The notes under the pieces were generated by a model. The model had not been told where the DNA came from. It made no database searches and saw only the letters and a program-made list of their open reading frames with translations. Shown piece after piece: positions 52,373 to 60,803 of a stretch of 64,000 nucleotides of DNA; position 1 is the stretch's first letter; each line of letters begins with the position of its first letter. Position numbers and translations under genes: made by a program. This stretch comes from Anaerohalosphaeraceae bacterium. Its GTDB lineage: Bacteria; Planctomycetota; Phycisphaerae; Sedimentisphaerales; Anaerohalosphaeraceae. The DNA is taken from the NCBI GenBank assembly GCA_035378985.1, contig DAOSUR010000001.1, forward strand, positions 186,001 through 250,000. Direction: 5' to 3'.

Positions 52373-53194
52373 TCAATAATCCGGGTAGCGTTTCATCCAT
52401 TCCGGCCACTGACGGCTTTGATTATTATTCCACCGCGTGTTCCATTTCAGCCGCCATAACTCTTTCAGACCGACTTTTCGACTCTGTCCATCGACAAACA
52501 GCCAGTTGGGACCGCCGTTGTGCCGGTCCAGACAATACGTGCTCAGACCGCCGCTGTTGTAGGCGTTCTTGCCGGCTTCGACTCCCCGCGACGGCGGCGG
52601 CGAATCCGTATCGATGGCATTGGCCCCCTCCCACATTCCGCCGCCCATCAGCGGCACGGCGGACGGCACGCGGATTCGGCTGATTTTCCGCCAGTAATAG
52701 TCCCGCCAGGCCGGAGCAATGTTATATGTACCCGGCACACCCACATCCAGCGGGTTGTGTGCCCAGCCGTTCACGGAATAACTGCCGTACTGGCCGTGTT
52801 CTCCCCAATAAGGCACAGAAATGCCGCCATACCCATACCGGCCCCAGGCCGTCAATTCTCCCGGAACCTGACCGGGCACCGTATCCAGAAACCGCGTGGC
52901 CCGCGGACAGAGCCGCAGGTCGTCCGTATTCTGATAATACGACAGCAAATCCGTCATCCACATTTTCCCGCCGTTCCAGCCGATCGGAAGACTCGAGTCA
53001 TTATCCTGTGCATAGAGGGTATAGAGGATCCCCCACTGCTTCAGATTGGAAAGACACACAACTCCCTGGGACTGCTCTCGGGCCTTGCGAAGACTGGGCA
53101 CCAGCACCGACAGCAGAACCGAAATAATTGCAATCACCACGAGCAGTTCAATCAGGGTAAACGCACGCACTCTTTGCTGCATACGGTCTTTCAT
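52373..53194 (-). CDS. Prepilin-like secreted protein with H-X9-DG motif
   Basis: 273 residues. N-terminus RVRAFTLIELLVVIAIISVL: prepilin peptidase site, Glu at +5 and a single hydrophobic helix. The soluble part includes CLSNLKQWGILYTLYAQDND and, near the C-terminus, LDRHNGGPNWLFVDG. This exactly fits the H-X9-DG signature of the large planctomycete and verrucomicrobial prepilin-like families. It is paralogous to 19552-20382 and holds the same position in a sigma/FecR-headed glycan locus. A role in a pseudopilus or as a surface-linked glycan-handling protein is inferred, not shown. Confidence 0.92.
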   Translation of the reverse strand: MKDRMQQRVRAFTLIELLVVIAIISVLLSVLVPSLRKAREQSQGVVCLSNLKQWGILYTLYAQDNDSSLPIGWNGGKMWMTDLLSYYQNTDDLRLCPRATRFLDTVPGQVPGELTAWGRYGYGGISVPYWGEHGQYGSYSVNGWAHNPLDVGVPGTYNIAPAWRDYYWRKISRIRVPSAVPLMGGGMWEGANAIDTDSPPPSRGVEAGKNAYNSGGLSTYCLDRHNGGPNWLFVDGQSRKVGLKELWRLKWNTRWNNNQSRQWPEWMKRYPDY

Positions 53195-53232
53195 GGTTTT
53201 GCCTTTCCTTTCTATCCGAGTATTCCGTTATA

Positions 53233-53264
53233 GGGGGAAGAACCGCTCAAGCAGATCTTCCCCC
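53233..53264 (-). other. Hairpin after the LamG gene
   Basis: GGGGGAAGA (53233-53241) pairs with TCTTCCCCC (53256-53264), 9 bp, 11 bases past the stop of the 53275-55632 gene. No T tract follows on the minus strand. It may limit read-through or protect the 3' end between this gene and the prepilin gene. Confidence 0.5.
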
Positions 53265-53274
53265 TTTTCCGGTT

Positions 53275-55632
53275 TCAATCAGGATAAACAGCAGCCTGCA
53301 GCCACAGTCGAGCCAGTTCCGCTGCATCTTCTAAATCAATGCGGCTGTCGCCGTTAACATCTGCCGGTTCAATGAGCGGCTGAAGCATCGGACTGGAGGC
53401 CGCACCGCCCTCCTGAGCCAGCTGGAGCACCTCTTCCGGCGAAAGGGCGTAATCATAGACGCGGAAGTCATCAATCCAGCCGTCCACAAATCCGCCGGCG
53501 CCGCCCGACCACCGCCAGGCCCCGATGGAAAAGAAGCCGTTTGTGTCATCCACGGCCGGTGAATACGTGCTGAATGCGGGCATTTCAACGACTAATCGGC
53601 CGTTCTGGTAAATCCGCATCAGGCCTGCCGAAGCACTCTTCACAAAGGCATAATGCACCCATTCGTCCTGCGGATGAGACGGATTGCTGTACAGGTCTGT
53701 TGACGAATAATATCGGCTGCCGGTCCAGACGAGCGTATCGCCGCCCGCTTCATACTCAAACTTGCCTGTGACATTCATCCAGTTGCCCAGAACAGCTCCA
53801 TCCTGTCCGATTTGGAACAGTTCGCCATCTGCATCGCTTTGCCCGGGGTCTTTGACCCAGAGCGAAATTGTGGATTCGGCGCCCAGCGCCGGCGGGGCAG
53901 CATTTGGGTCGCCGATATTGGCCGCCGCCGCAGGCACCTGCACATAGGCACTGTTGTTCAGATACAGACAATTTGAACCGCCGATACCGCTGCCGACTCC
54001 GCCCCAGACTGCGTTGGGATCCGCACCCGGTACAATCGTTCCGTGATAGCCGAAACCCGACAAATCGCTGACAGTTGTGCCGGTCCCCTCGTCAAAGGCA
54101 TACCAGAGCACCGGTCCCCGCGAAGGCGTCTGAGCGGTCACCGAGGCGGCTTCCTTCAGCCAGTTCCTGGCGATTTCGACAAAGTCGTAAATATCTGCTA
54201 CGCAATCCTGATTAATATCCGCCGGCGTATAGCCCCGCAGACACATCGGAGTGCTCAGCCTCAGGTTGTTTACCAGAACCGAACCGGCTCCGCCGGGAGT
54301 CGGAGACGCTTTCGTCCCGACACCGATGATAATCCGACTCACGGCCGTCAGGTCCACCCCCTGCGCCGCAAATTCCTGCAAAGCGATGGGCCAAAAATGG
54401 AACCACTCATAGCCCGCCTGCTGATTGAGTTCTCGGACATCGCGATACTGAACGGTGCCGCGTTGGACTCCGCCGTTGGATTCAAGCGTTACATAAATTG
54501 AATCGACCATGTTATCATGGCCCTTGACATCCAGCGTCAGCAGCCCGTTGCCGCCGCGGGTCCAGTCCGTTGAGCATCCGAATAAATCCGCATCCGCCGC
54601 CACTTCTGTCAGATACGAACTGCCGGTATGGTCATAGGCAATCTCCATCGCCCCATTGTTCAAAACCGCTCCGCTGCCCCAAACCGCCTGGAGAGCGGCC
54701 GTTGAAGCATAGTCAAACAAATCCAAATCCGTAAACGGACTGATGGTAAACCGCCAGACACCCGCCGCCTTGACTACCCCGCTCGATGTGGTTTCATCCA
54801 CACGCCAGTAATACGTCTGCCCTTTGACCACCTGTCCGAGCGAAAGGACAAAATTCGGTTCGCCCAGCGGAACCGTCCCCAGAAACTCCGGAGAGGAGGT
54901 TGTGGCATTCGCCACCGCCTCCTCGCTGGTTCCCAGATACACATAATGAACGCCGGTCGCCTCCTGAGCCGCTTTCCACCGCAGCGTAGGTCCATAACCG
55001 CATCGGGTCGGGTCCTCCCACGGAATCGTACTGTTGTTGGCTGGAGAAAGCCACTCTGCCTGCGTTGTTCCGGAGTAGCTGAGCGAAATATTATCCCAAT
55101 ACACCCCTTTGAGCCAATCGGAGCCGCGCAGGACCAACGTGGCCTGTCCGGCACCCGGCGGAACGGTAAAATCATGATTATACGCTGTCCACACCGTCGG
55201 AACCGGATACTGATTATTCGCGAAAAGGATGAATTCATCATACGCCAGATACGTTCCATTCGGCTCGCGATAGGTAATCTCAACCGTGGCATCCCCCCAG
55301 TTGTTCGAACTGTACCAGCGTGTAACGACTACACAGCTGAAATGGAGGACCGAAAACGAATTCGGCTCAAAAATTACCGTCTGTCCCAGCTCCACCCCCG
55401 GCCATTCCCCCTGGCTGGGATACATCACCGCACAGGGACTTCCGTCATACGTAAAGGATGTTTCCATGGCAAACCAGGCCTGATTAGGATTGCCGATATA
55501 CACATACCAGCCGTCCGGCACACCGCCGGTCCAGCTGTTCAGATTCCCGTTGACCAGCAGTTCCACCGCTCCGGCCTGAGCCGCCAGCATCACCGCCAGA
55601 ACAGCCAGCCCCATCTGTATTCTTCGCCTCAT
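53275..55632 (-). CDS. Secreted CBM-like/LamG protein with two dockerin-like motifs
   Basis: 785 residues from ATG 55632, which has GGGAGGT at ideal spacing. Order: signal peptide (RRRIQMGLAVLAVMLAAQAGA); CBM4/9-like domain (about 22-190, LLVNGNLNSWTGGVPDGW... GVYWDNISLSYSG); FN3-like segment (about 195-300, QTYYWRVDETT); a second jelly-roll (about 305-460, SVLVNNLRLS); an internal dockerin-like motif (INQDCVADIYDFVEIARNWL); LamG (about 505-730, GWIDDFRVYDYALSPEE); and a terminal motif (DVNGDSRIDLEDAAELARLW) close to a true calcium loop. No enzyme motif. Lies between a PEP-CTERM gene and a prepilin gene. Confidence 0.86.
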   Translation of the reverse strand: MRRRIQMGLAVLAVMLAAQAGAVELLVNGNLNSWTGGVPDGWYVYIGNPNQAWFAMETSFTYDGSPCAVMYPSQGEWPGVELGQTVIFEPNSFSVLHFSCVVVTRWYSSNNWGDATVEITYREPNGTYLAYDEFILFANNQYPVPTVWTAYNHDFTVPPGAGQATLVLRGSDWLKGVYWDNISLSYSGTTQAEWLSPANNSTIPWEDPTRCGYGPTLRWKAAQEATGVHYVYLGTSEEAVANATTSSPEFLGTVPLGEPNFVLSLGQVVKGQTYYWRVDETTSSGVVKAAGVWRFTISPFTDLDLFDYASTAALQAVWGSGAVLNNGAMEIAYDHTGSSYLTEVAADADLFGCSTDWTRGGNGLLTLDVKGHDNMVDSIYVTLESNGGVQRGTVQYRDVRELNQQAGYEWFHFWPIALQEFAAQGVDLTAVSRIIIGVGTKASPTPGGAGSVLVNNLRLSTPMCLRGYTPADINQDCVADIYDFVEIARNWLKEAASVTAQTPSRGPVLWYAFDEGTGTTVSDLSGFGYHGTIVPGADPNAVWGGVGSGIGGSNCLYLNNSAYVQVPAAAANIGDPNAAPPALGAESTISLWVKDPGQSDADGELFQIGQDGAVLGNWMNVTGKFEYEAGGDTLVWTGSRYYSSTDLYSNPSHPQDEWVHYAFVKSASAGLMRIYQNGRLVVEMPAFSTYSPAVDDTNGFFSIGAWRWSGGAGGFVDGWIDDFRVYDYALSPEEVLQLAQEGGAASSPMLQPLIEPADVNGDSRIDLEDAAELARLWLQAAVYPD

Positions 55633-55746
55633 AACACGCACCTCCCAAAACCTATTTCTCTTTATCCTGCCGGAAAACAGGATTCTGTTTTCACAGATTT
55701 TCTCTTTTAGACCCGTGTCTGGGCCATAGAAGTCTTTTTTTTCAAT

Positions 55747-55781
55747 ACCGGCTGCGGTCGTTTCACCGCACCGCAGCCGGT
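55747..55781 (-). other. Hairpin after the PEP-CTERM gene
   Basis: ACCGGCTGCGG (55747-55757) pairs with CCGCAGCCGGT (55771-55781), a perfect 11-bp stem 17 bases past the stop. On the minus strand an A tract follows rather than T, as at 21394-21422. It is probably an intercistronic processing or stability element. Confidence 0.55.
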
Positions 55782-55797
55782 TCTTCTCATCGTTCGA

Positions 55798-56364
55798 TTA
55801 CCGACGCCGCACCAGCGCCAGGCCGCCCAGTCCGAGCATTACCAGACTGGCCGGTTCAGGCACCACGCTCACATTGTCCACATACAGCGTGCCCCAGCCG
55901 CCCATCGCGAACTTCACCTCTGCATAGGCCGCCCCTGCCGGTGTGGTGAAGGTCTGGACAAACGAAGTCCACTGACCCGAATTCGGCGGCGTCAGCAACG
56001 GTATCCACTGATACCCGACATAGCTCCAGCTCGAATCCCAGTATTTCAGATTGATGCCTGCATTGGCCCAATCCGTAGCATTGTACACCAGACTGAGCAC
56101 ATAATTCGCTCCGGCCGCCACCGCAAACGACTGCCCCATTTCCTGCCAGGAGCCGTCCGTTGCCGACCACATCTTCGCATTCGGCGTGGAATCATACGTA
56201 TAGGCGGTCTCAATCGAAATGGACTGATTGACCGTATCCGGCACCCACGTCCACCAGCCGCTCAAATCACCTGTGTTGAAATCCCCGTTGGTCAGCAGAT
56301 TCGCCCAAACAGAGCCGCTGAGCATCAGTCCTGCCGCCAGCAAACAGATCATTCGTTTCTGCAT
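55798..56364 (-). CDS. PEP-CTERM sorted extracellular protein
   Basis: 188 residues with GAGGAGGTG before the ATG. Signal peptide (MQKRMICLLAAGLMLSGSVWA); one CBM4/9-like jelly-roll domain (about 22-165, NLLTNGDFNTGDLSGWWTWV... WGTLYVDNVSVV) similar to the N-terminus of the next gene; then the sorting signal VPEPASLVMLGLGGLALVRR. First gene downstream of the second sigma/FecR pair, 114 bases from the FecR stop. Exosortase must be encoded elsewhere. Probably a small surface or secreted glycan-binding protein. Confidence 0.9.
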   Translation of the reverse strand: MQKRMICLLAAGLMLSGSVWANLLTNGDFNTGDLSGWWTWVPDTVNQSISIETAYTYDSTPNAKMWSATDGSWQEMGQSFAVAAGANYVLSLVYNATDWANAGINLKYWDSSWSYVGYQWIPLLTPPNSGQWTSFVQTFTTPAGAAYAEVKFAMGGWGTLYVDNVSVVPEPASLVMLGLGGLALVRRR

Positions 56365-56478
56365 CGTTCACACCTCCTCAATTCAATTAGGTTTTCTTTC
56401 CATCCATTCTCACACACACCACACTTCACACTTTTTATCGGGAGAAATCGGCCTTGAAGCCGTTTTCTTCTTTTTCGT

Positions 56479-58152
56479 TCAGTCTTCCATCACCAGTTCC
56501 AGAACCGGTTCGACAAAGACCACCCAATCTGCGCCGAGGCTGTCGCCACTGTCCATCACTGTCAGAGTCAGAAACCGATGCGTTGGTTCGATCGGAATCT
56601 CAATCTGCTCCGGTTCGGAAAATCTCGAGACAGACCGTTTTTCAAAGACAAGCCGACCGTCCAGAAGAACAAACACATCCGCCAGCGTATTGCCGACCGC
56701 CAAGCGAGGACTTTCCACCGGCGACAAACCGCAAACGGCCCGAAACGCTCGGACCTGACAGCCCGGAATTGCCCGCCGAACCGCTTCCAGATCAACTGTA
56801 ATTCCGGCATTGCCGTACATGCAAAGCGCCGTCCGGCTTCTCGCTGCGGGGCTTTCCTCCCATACAAGCCGGAAATATTCCTCCGGTCTGTTCTGTTCAG
56901 CCCGTCCGCAATACACCCCTGCGAATCCCGCCCCGCTGCAGAACAGGACCTCTTGAAAACGAAGACCTGTTGAAGTAATCATTCCGCCGCCGGAGGACGT
57001 TCGGCCCGGAACAAACACCCCGTCAATGAACGGATGCTCCGGGGTTCTTGCAAACACCGCCGGCCGACTGTTTTCAAGTCGGGCATCCTGAAGCATCGAC
57101 GCCCGCCCCGTCTGGGCACTTAGACCCCACCCCGACCGACCGCCGCCAAAGCCCGTCCCGCCGCCGACCGCATCCGCCACATCCAGCCGCTGACCCTGCC
57201 AGACGACACCGGCCCGCGAGGAAATCTGACGGGCAAACAAATCTTGCTGAAGACGAATGTCCTGAATCGCCCCCTCAGGCCCTGCCTGTTTGGCCTGTCC
57301 CTCCTGGACAAGAACACTCTGACGCGGTCCCCCCTTGGTTCCGCCGACAATCACCGACGCCCGGCCCTTGAGCATATGCACCTGGGCGCTGCCAACCCCG
57401 CTGACCTTCACGCCGAACTCCGTGCCCAAATCAATCACTTTCATCGCCGGGGTCGATACCGAAAAACCGGTTGCCGAAACCGGACAGCGTACATAAACCT
57501 GCCCATACGAAAGCCCCAGTTCTTCCAGTCCCTTAATCTGAAACCGGGCGGGCCCTTCAATTACGGCCTCCACTCCGTCTTCATACGTAAGCCGAACATA
57601 TCCTTCTTTCAGCACAAACGGCCTGCTGCCGGCATACAAAAGCCCCTCCGGTTCCTGTCCGCCTTCTCCTTCACTATCCCAGACGGCCCCGAGCGCATCA
57701 GCGATCCGCGCCGCCGGCTCTTCCGCGGCTGCCGGATGCAGTTCCAGCCAGACCAGCAGGAGCACCATCGCCGCCAGAGCAGCTGCCGCAGCGGCCAGCG
57801 AAAACCGGCTCGTCCGCTTTCGCACCTGCACAGGGGACCTCGTTTCGACGGGAATCGTCTTTTCCTCCGGCTCTATCAACACCGCCGGAGCAGTTTTTTC
57901 ATATTCTCCCAACGCCGCCAGAAACTGCGTATCTTCTCCCGATTCGCTCTGCATCGCCTCTGCATACAGCAATTGTGCCCGCCACATCAGTGCCGCAGAG
58001 TTCATCACCTCTTCCAGATACTGCTGAGCCGCCGACGGGTCCGACTGAAGCCGCTTTTCCAGCTCCGAAAACCGCTCCGGGGTAATCTCCCCTTCCAATG
58101 CCTCCACAATCAAAAGCCCCAATTCAAATTCATCGCGGGTAAAGGCCTTCAT
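56479..58152 (-). CDS. FecR-like membrane anti-sigma factor with NPCBM-like domain (second copy)
   Basis: 557 residues with GGAGGGG upstream; the ATG overlaps the sigma stop as ATGA. Helical cytoplasmic region (1-110), one transmembrane helix (SLAAAAAALAAMVLLLVWLE, about 118-137), FecR domain (about 165-300; AVIEGPARFQI, VIDLGTEFGVKVS) and a C-terminal region (about 350-555; ITVDLEAVRRAIPGCQVRAF, VFVLLDGRLVFEK, RFLTLTVMDSG, WVVFVEPVLELV) with the NPCBM pattern. It has the same domain order as the protein at 25998-27680 but is clearly diverged, so each pair may sense a different glycan. This is the likely inhibitor and sensor for the adjacent sigma factor. Confidence 0.86.
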   Translation of the reverse strand: MKAFTRDEFELGLLIVEALEGEITPERFSELEKRLQSDPSAAQQYLEEVMNSAALMWRAQLLYAEAMQSESGEDTQFLAALGEYEKTAPAVLIEPEEKTIPVETRSPVQVRKRTSRFSLAAAAAALAAMVLLLVWLELHPAAAEEPAARIADALGAVWDSEGEGGQEPEGLLYAGSRPFVLKEGYVRLTYEDGVEAVIEGPARFQIKGLEELGLSYGQVYVRCPVSATGFSVSTPAMKVIDLGTEFGVKVSGVGSAQVHMLKGRASVIVGGTKGGPRQSVLVQEGQAKQAGPEGAIQDIRLQQDLFARQISSRAGVVWQGQRLDVADAVGGGTGFGGGRSGWGLSAQTGRASMLQDARLENSRPAVFARTPEHPFIDGVFVPGRTSSGGGMITSTGLRFQEVLFCSGAGFAGVYCGRAEQNRPEEYFRLVWEESPAARSRTALCMYGNAGITVDLEAVRRAIPGCQVRAFRAVCGLSPVESPRLAVGNTLADVFVLLDGRLVFEKRSVSRFSEPEQIEIPIEPTHRFLTLTVMDSGDSLGADWVVFVEPVLELVMED

Positions 58153-58694
58153 CTTTCCCCTCCTTCCGCCTGCAGATGGGCATTGACGCAGTGTCTCAGA
58201 AAAAGATGAATCCGGTTGAACCCTCGGTACAGACTGTACACAGACCGCCCCAACTGCTGAGCAATGTCCTTGATGGCCATCCCCTGTTCATACCGCCGGT
58301 AAACCAGTGCCCGGTCCGACGGCTCCAGCCGCTTGAGGCACTCTTCCAGCCACTGAACCCGCTGGTCAATCCGGGAAATCTGCCGGCAGGTCTGGTCAAA
58401 AAGCATCTCCATCGTCTCGCTGGAAAACTGCACACGGCTCCGCCGCTGGGTCTTGCGGATATTGTTCAATTCATAGCGGGCAATCTGGAGGGCCCAGGCC
58501 AGAAAACTGGTTCCCGGCTCAAACTCCCCGAATCGCCGGCACATAATCATCACTACCTGCTGGAAAAGGTCCTCTGCATCCGCATAGTTGGGCACCATCG
58601 CCAAAATAAACCCGTAAATCCGCTTCTGATAAACCAAAAGAAGACGGACAAACTCTTCATTCTGCGACGAGCCGTTCTGATGTGCATAATCCAT
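58149..58694 (-). CDS. ECF-type RNA polymerase sigma factor (second copy)
   Basis: 181 residues with AGGAAG before the ATG. Region 2 includes FILAMVPNYADAEDLFQQVV and FLAWALQIARYELNNIRK; region 4 includes DRALVYRRYEQGMAIKDIAQQLGRSVYSLYRG. Same family as the sigma factor at 27677-28216 and the same four-base overlap with a FecR-like gene. It heads the second glycan locus (58694 down to 46591). The region between it and the Sua5 fusion gene is only 93 bases and holds no recognisable promoter. Confidence 0.94.
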   Translation of the reverse strand: MDYAHQNGSSQNEEFVRLLLVYQKRIYGFILAMVPNYADAEDLFQQVVMIMCRRFGEFEPGTSFLAWALQIARYELNNIRKTQRRSRVQFSSETMEMLFDQTCRQISRIDQRVQWLEECLKRLEPSDRALVYRRYEQGMAIKDIAQQLGRSVYSLYRGFNRIHLFLRHCVNAHLQAEGGER

Positions 58695-58787
58695 ATAAAA
58701 GGCTTCCTGTACTCTTTCCGAATAGGATAACGTACAGTCGGAGCTTTTTTTGCGGTTTATTTTTGGAATGGCACTAAAAAGAGATTC

Positions 58788-60335
58788 TCAATCCTTTTTG
58801 GCCTGTTTATAGTCGATTAAAATGTCCTTTGGCTTGTTCCAGCTGGCTCGGCAAAGCCGGTCATTGATAGTCCGGCCGATGCCTTCATTGGGCACTGCAA
58901 CAGCAATGATTTCCTCCAGCCCGCAGCGGTCCAGCCGGCGCATCGCCGCATACAGATTGCGGGCCGCCTCTTCTAAGTTCCCTGATACCGAAAGCACTTC
59001 CGCCGCGGCAAAATCCCCCGCCTCCGACAAAGGCCGAAACGTCAGCAGCCCAACCCGACGTCCTTTCGGGGGACGTATCAGCTCCGGCGCCAGAAACAAA
59101 GGCGTCCGCGGCGCATAATGATGCTCCAGACGGCCCGGTGCCTGCGGAGTATGCTCCGTAAACCCAACACGCTGCACCGGTCCGATAACTTCTTCAATCT
59201 GCTCGGCGGAAATCCCCCCATACCGCAGCAAGAGAGGCGGCCGCACGGCCAGCGAAAGAATGGTGGACTCGACCCCTACTGAACAGGGTCCTCCATCCAA
59301 AATAAAATCCACGGCATCCCCGAGCTGTTCCCGCACATGCTCGGCACAGGTTGGACTGACATGCCCGAATAAGTTGGCACTCGGAGCCGCCACCGGTACA
59401 TCCGCCCGGCGCAGCAGGGCCAAAGCCGCCGGATGCGCCGGCATTCGAATCGCCGCCGTCGGCAGCCCGGCCGTCACAATATCCGGCACAATCGGCTCTT
59501 TGGGCAGTACCAGTGTCAGCGGTCCGGGCCAGAACCGTTCCGCCAGCAGTTCCGCCTCCTTTGGAAAATCCCGCACCAGACGCCGGGCCTGTTCAATTGT
59601 GCCCACATGCACAATCAGCGGGTCAAAACTCGGACGCCGTTTGACTTCGAAAATCCGCCGAACTGTCTCTTCACTCAGCGCATTGGCACCCAGTCCATAA
59701 ACGGTTTCGGTCGGAAAGGCAACCAGTCCGCCCCGGCGAAGACAGTCCGCCGCCTGCGCAATCTCCTCCTCATTCGGCAAAAACTCCTTCGAACCGATTC
59801 TCCGGAGTATCCACTCGGCCGCTTCTCCGATATGCCGAGCAATCGGAGTCCCCGCCGGCACTTCCCGGCAATGCTGCTGTCCATGGCCGGTCAGTACATA
59901 GACTCCTTCGGCACCGGCATTTCGGGCCAGTTCGATATCATGCGGATGGTCTCCAATGCAGAACGAACGGCTTAAGTCTATTGAATAATCCTGAGCGGCC
60001 TGCCGCAGATAAAACGGACGCGGTTTGATGCATTCACATCCTTCCTGCCGCTGATGCGGACAGACATAAACCTGCGTGATGCAAATCCCCGCCTCCCGCA
60101 GCGTGTCCGTCACAAAACTGTTGACGCTCTCAACCTCCTCGGCACGGAGAACCTGCTGGGATATCCCCGGCTGATTGGTCACGATAAACAGAACGAAATG
60201 TTCCCCAAGACGCCGAAGCGCTTCGAAGGTTTCGGGGAAAAAAACAACCTCAGACGGTTGACGTACATACCCGATGTCTTCAATCAGGGTGCCGTCTCTG
60301 TCCAAAAAAACCGCCGGGCGACGTGTTTGACTCAT
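58788..60335 (-). CDS. Fusion of GmhB/HisB-type HAD phosphatase and Sua5 threonylcarbamoyl-AMP synthase
   Basis: 515 residues. Residues 1-175 are a HAD phosphatase: FLDRDGTLIED (nucleophile Asp), IVTNQPGISQ, the CPHQRQEGCECIKPRP zinc loop typical of the heptose-bisphosphate phosphatase group, and CIGDHPHDIELARNAGA. Residues about 190-515 are a full-length Sua5, including the C-terminal domain: GLVAFPTETVYGLGANA, KRRPSFDPLIVHVG, APSANLFGHVSPT, ESTILSLAV and the linker LEHHYAPRTPLFL. Sua5 makes threonylcarbamoyl-AMP for the t6A37 modification of tRNAs reading ANN codons. The HAD part would act on a sugar bisphosphate. I know of no metabolic reason for joining them. The tRNA-Leu gene lies just upstream. 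Confidence 0.9.
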   Translation of the reverse strand: MSQTRRPAVFLDRDGTLIEDIGYVRQPSEVVFFPETFEALRRLGEHFVLFIVTNQPGISQQVLRAEEVESVNSFVTDTLREAGICITQVYVCPHQRQEGCECIKPRPFYLRQAAQDYSIDLSRSFCIGDHPHDIELARNAGAEGVYVLTGHGQQHCREVPAGTPIARHIGEAAEWILRRIGSKEFLPNEEEIAQAADCLRRGGLVAFPTETVYGLGANALSEETVRRIFEVKRRPSFDPLIVHVGTIEQARRLVRDFPKEAELLAERFWPGPLTLVLPKEPIVPDIVTAGLPTAAIRMPAHPAALALLRRADVPVAAPSANLFGHVSPTCAEHVREQLGDAVDFILDGGPCSVGVESTILSLAVRPPLLLRYGGISAEQIEEVIGPVQRVGFTEHTPQAPGRLEHHYAPRTPLFLAPELIRPPKGRRVGLLTFRPLSEAGDFAAAEVLSVSGNLEEAARNLYAAMRRLDRCGLEEIIAVAVPNEGIGRTINDRLCRASWNKPKDILIDYKQAKKD

Positions 60336-60364
60336 TTCGGATTCCGTGCTGGCTGTCTGACCAC

Positions 60365-60448
60365 TGCGAGCGAGAGGAGTCGAACCCCCACGTCCTTACG
60401 GACACAAGGACCTAAACCTTGCGCGTCTGCCAATTCCGCCACGCTCGC
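60365..60448 (-). tRNA. tRNA-Leu (anticodon TAG)
   Basis: The reverse strand has the acceptor GCGAGCG paired with CGCTCGC, D-arm sequence TGGCGGAATTGGCAGACGC, anticodon arm CAAGG-TTTAGGT-CCTTG with anticodon TAG, a variable arm TGTCC-GTAA-GGACG, and the T arm GGGGG-TTCGACT-CCTCT. The long variable arm and discriminator A fit leucine. CCA is not encoded. It lies only four bases after the xseB stop, so it is likely part of the xseA-xseB transcript and released by processing. Confidence 0.95.
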
Positions 60449-60452
60449 CTGT

Positions 60453-60803
60453 TTATCCTTTCATCCAATCGCTGTCTTCCTCCTCTTCAGGGCCGAATTC
60501 TTCCTCCGCCTCCCCGTCAATTTCCCTCGCCAGGGCCTCCAGTTCATCCTCATCAGGGCGTGCCGGGGTCTTCGGCCCTGCGTGCACTTCTTCAATCTGG
60601 GCAATTCGCTTTTCGGCCTCCTGAAGAATCTTTCGGCAATGGGCAATCAGCCGCATTCCCTTTTCGTACTGCTCCAGACTTTCCTGCAGGGGCACCTGCC
60701 CGCCTTCGATTTTTTCGACAATCTGGGAAAGGGCCCGAATCGCCTCTTCAAAACTCAGTTTCGACAGGTCATTTTGATTCCCGTCGGTTGTCTTTTTGGC
60801 CAT
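60453..60803 (-). CDS. xseB: Exodeoxyribonuclease VII small subunit
   Basis: 116 residues. Conserved helical core LSFEEAIRALSQIVEKIEGG, then PLQESLEQYEKGMRLIAHCRKILQEAE, which is the XseB signature. The family is normally 60-80 residues; here an acidic tail of about 40 residues (EEEFGPEEEEDSDW) is added. It overlaps the end of xseA by 35 bases in another frame, so translation is probably coupled. XseB assembles with XseA into the exonuclease that degrades single-stranded DNA from both ends. Confidence 0.95.
   Translation of the reverse strand: MAKKTTDGNQNDLSKLSFEEAIRALSQIVEKIEGGQVPLQESLEQYEKGMRLIAHCRKILQEAEKRIAQIEEVHAGPKTPARPDEDELEALAREIDGEAEEEFGPEEEEDSDWMKG

Noticed and set aside
38299..58729. 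Shared 12-mer CCGAATAGGATA upstream of the 35992-38253 gene and near the second sigma gene
   Set aside because: The two copies are in opposite orientation relative to their genes, and 12-base matches are expected by chance in a window of this size.
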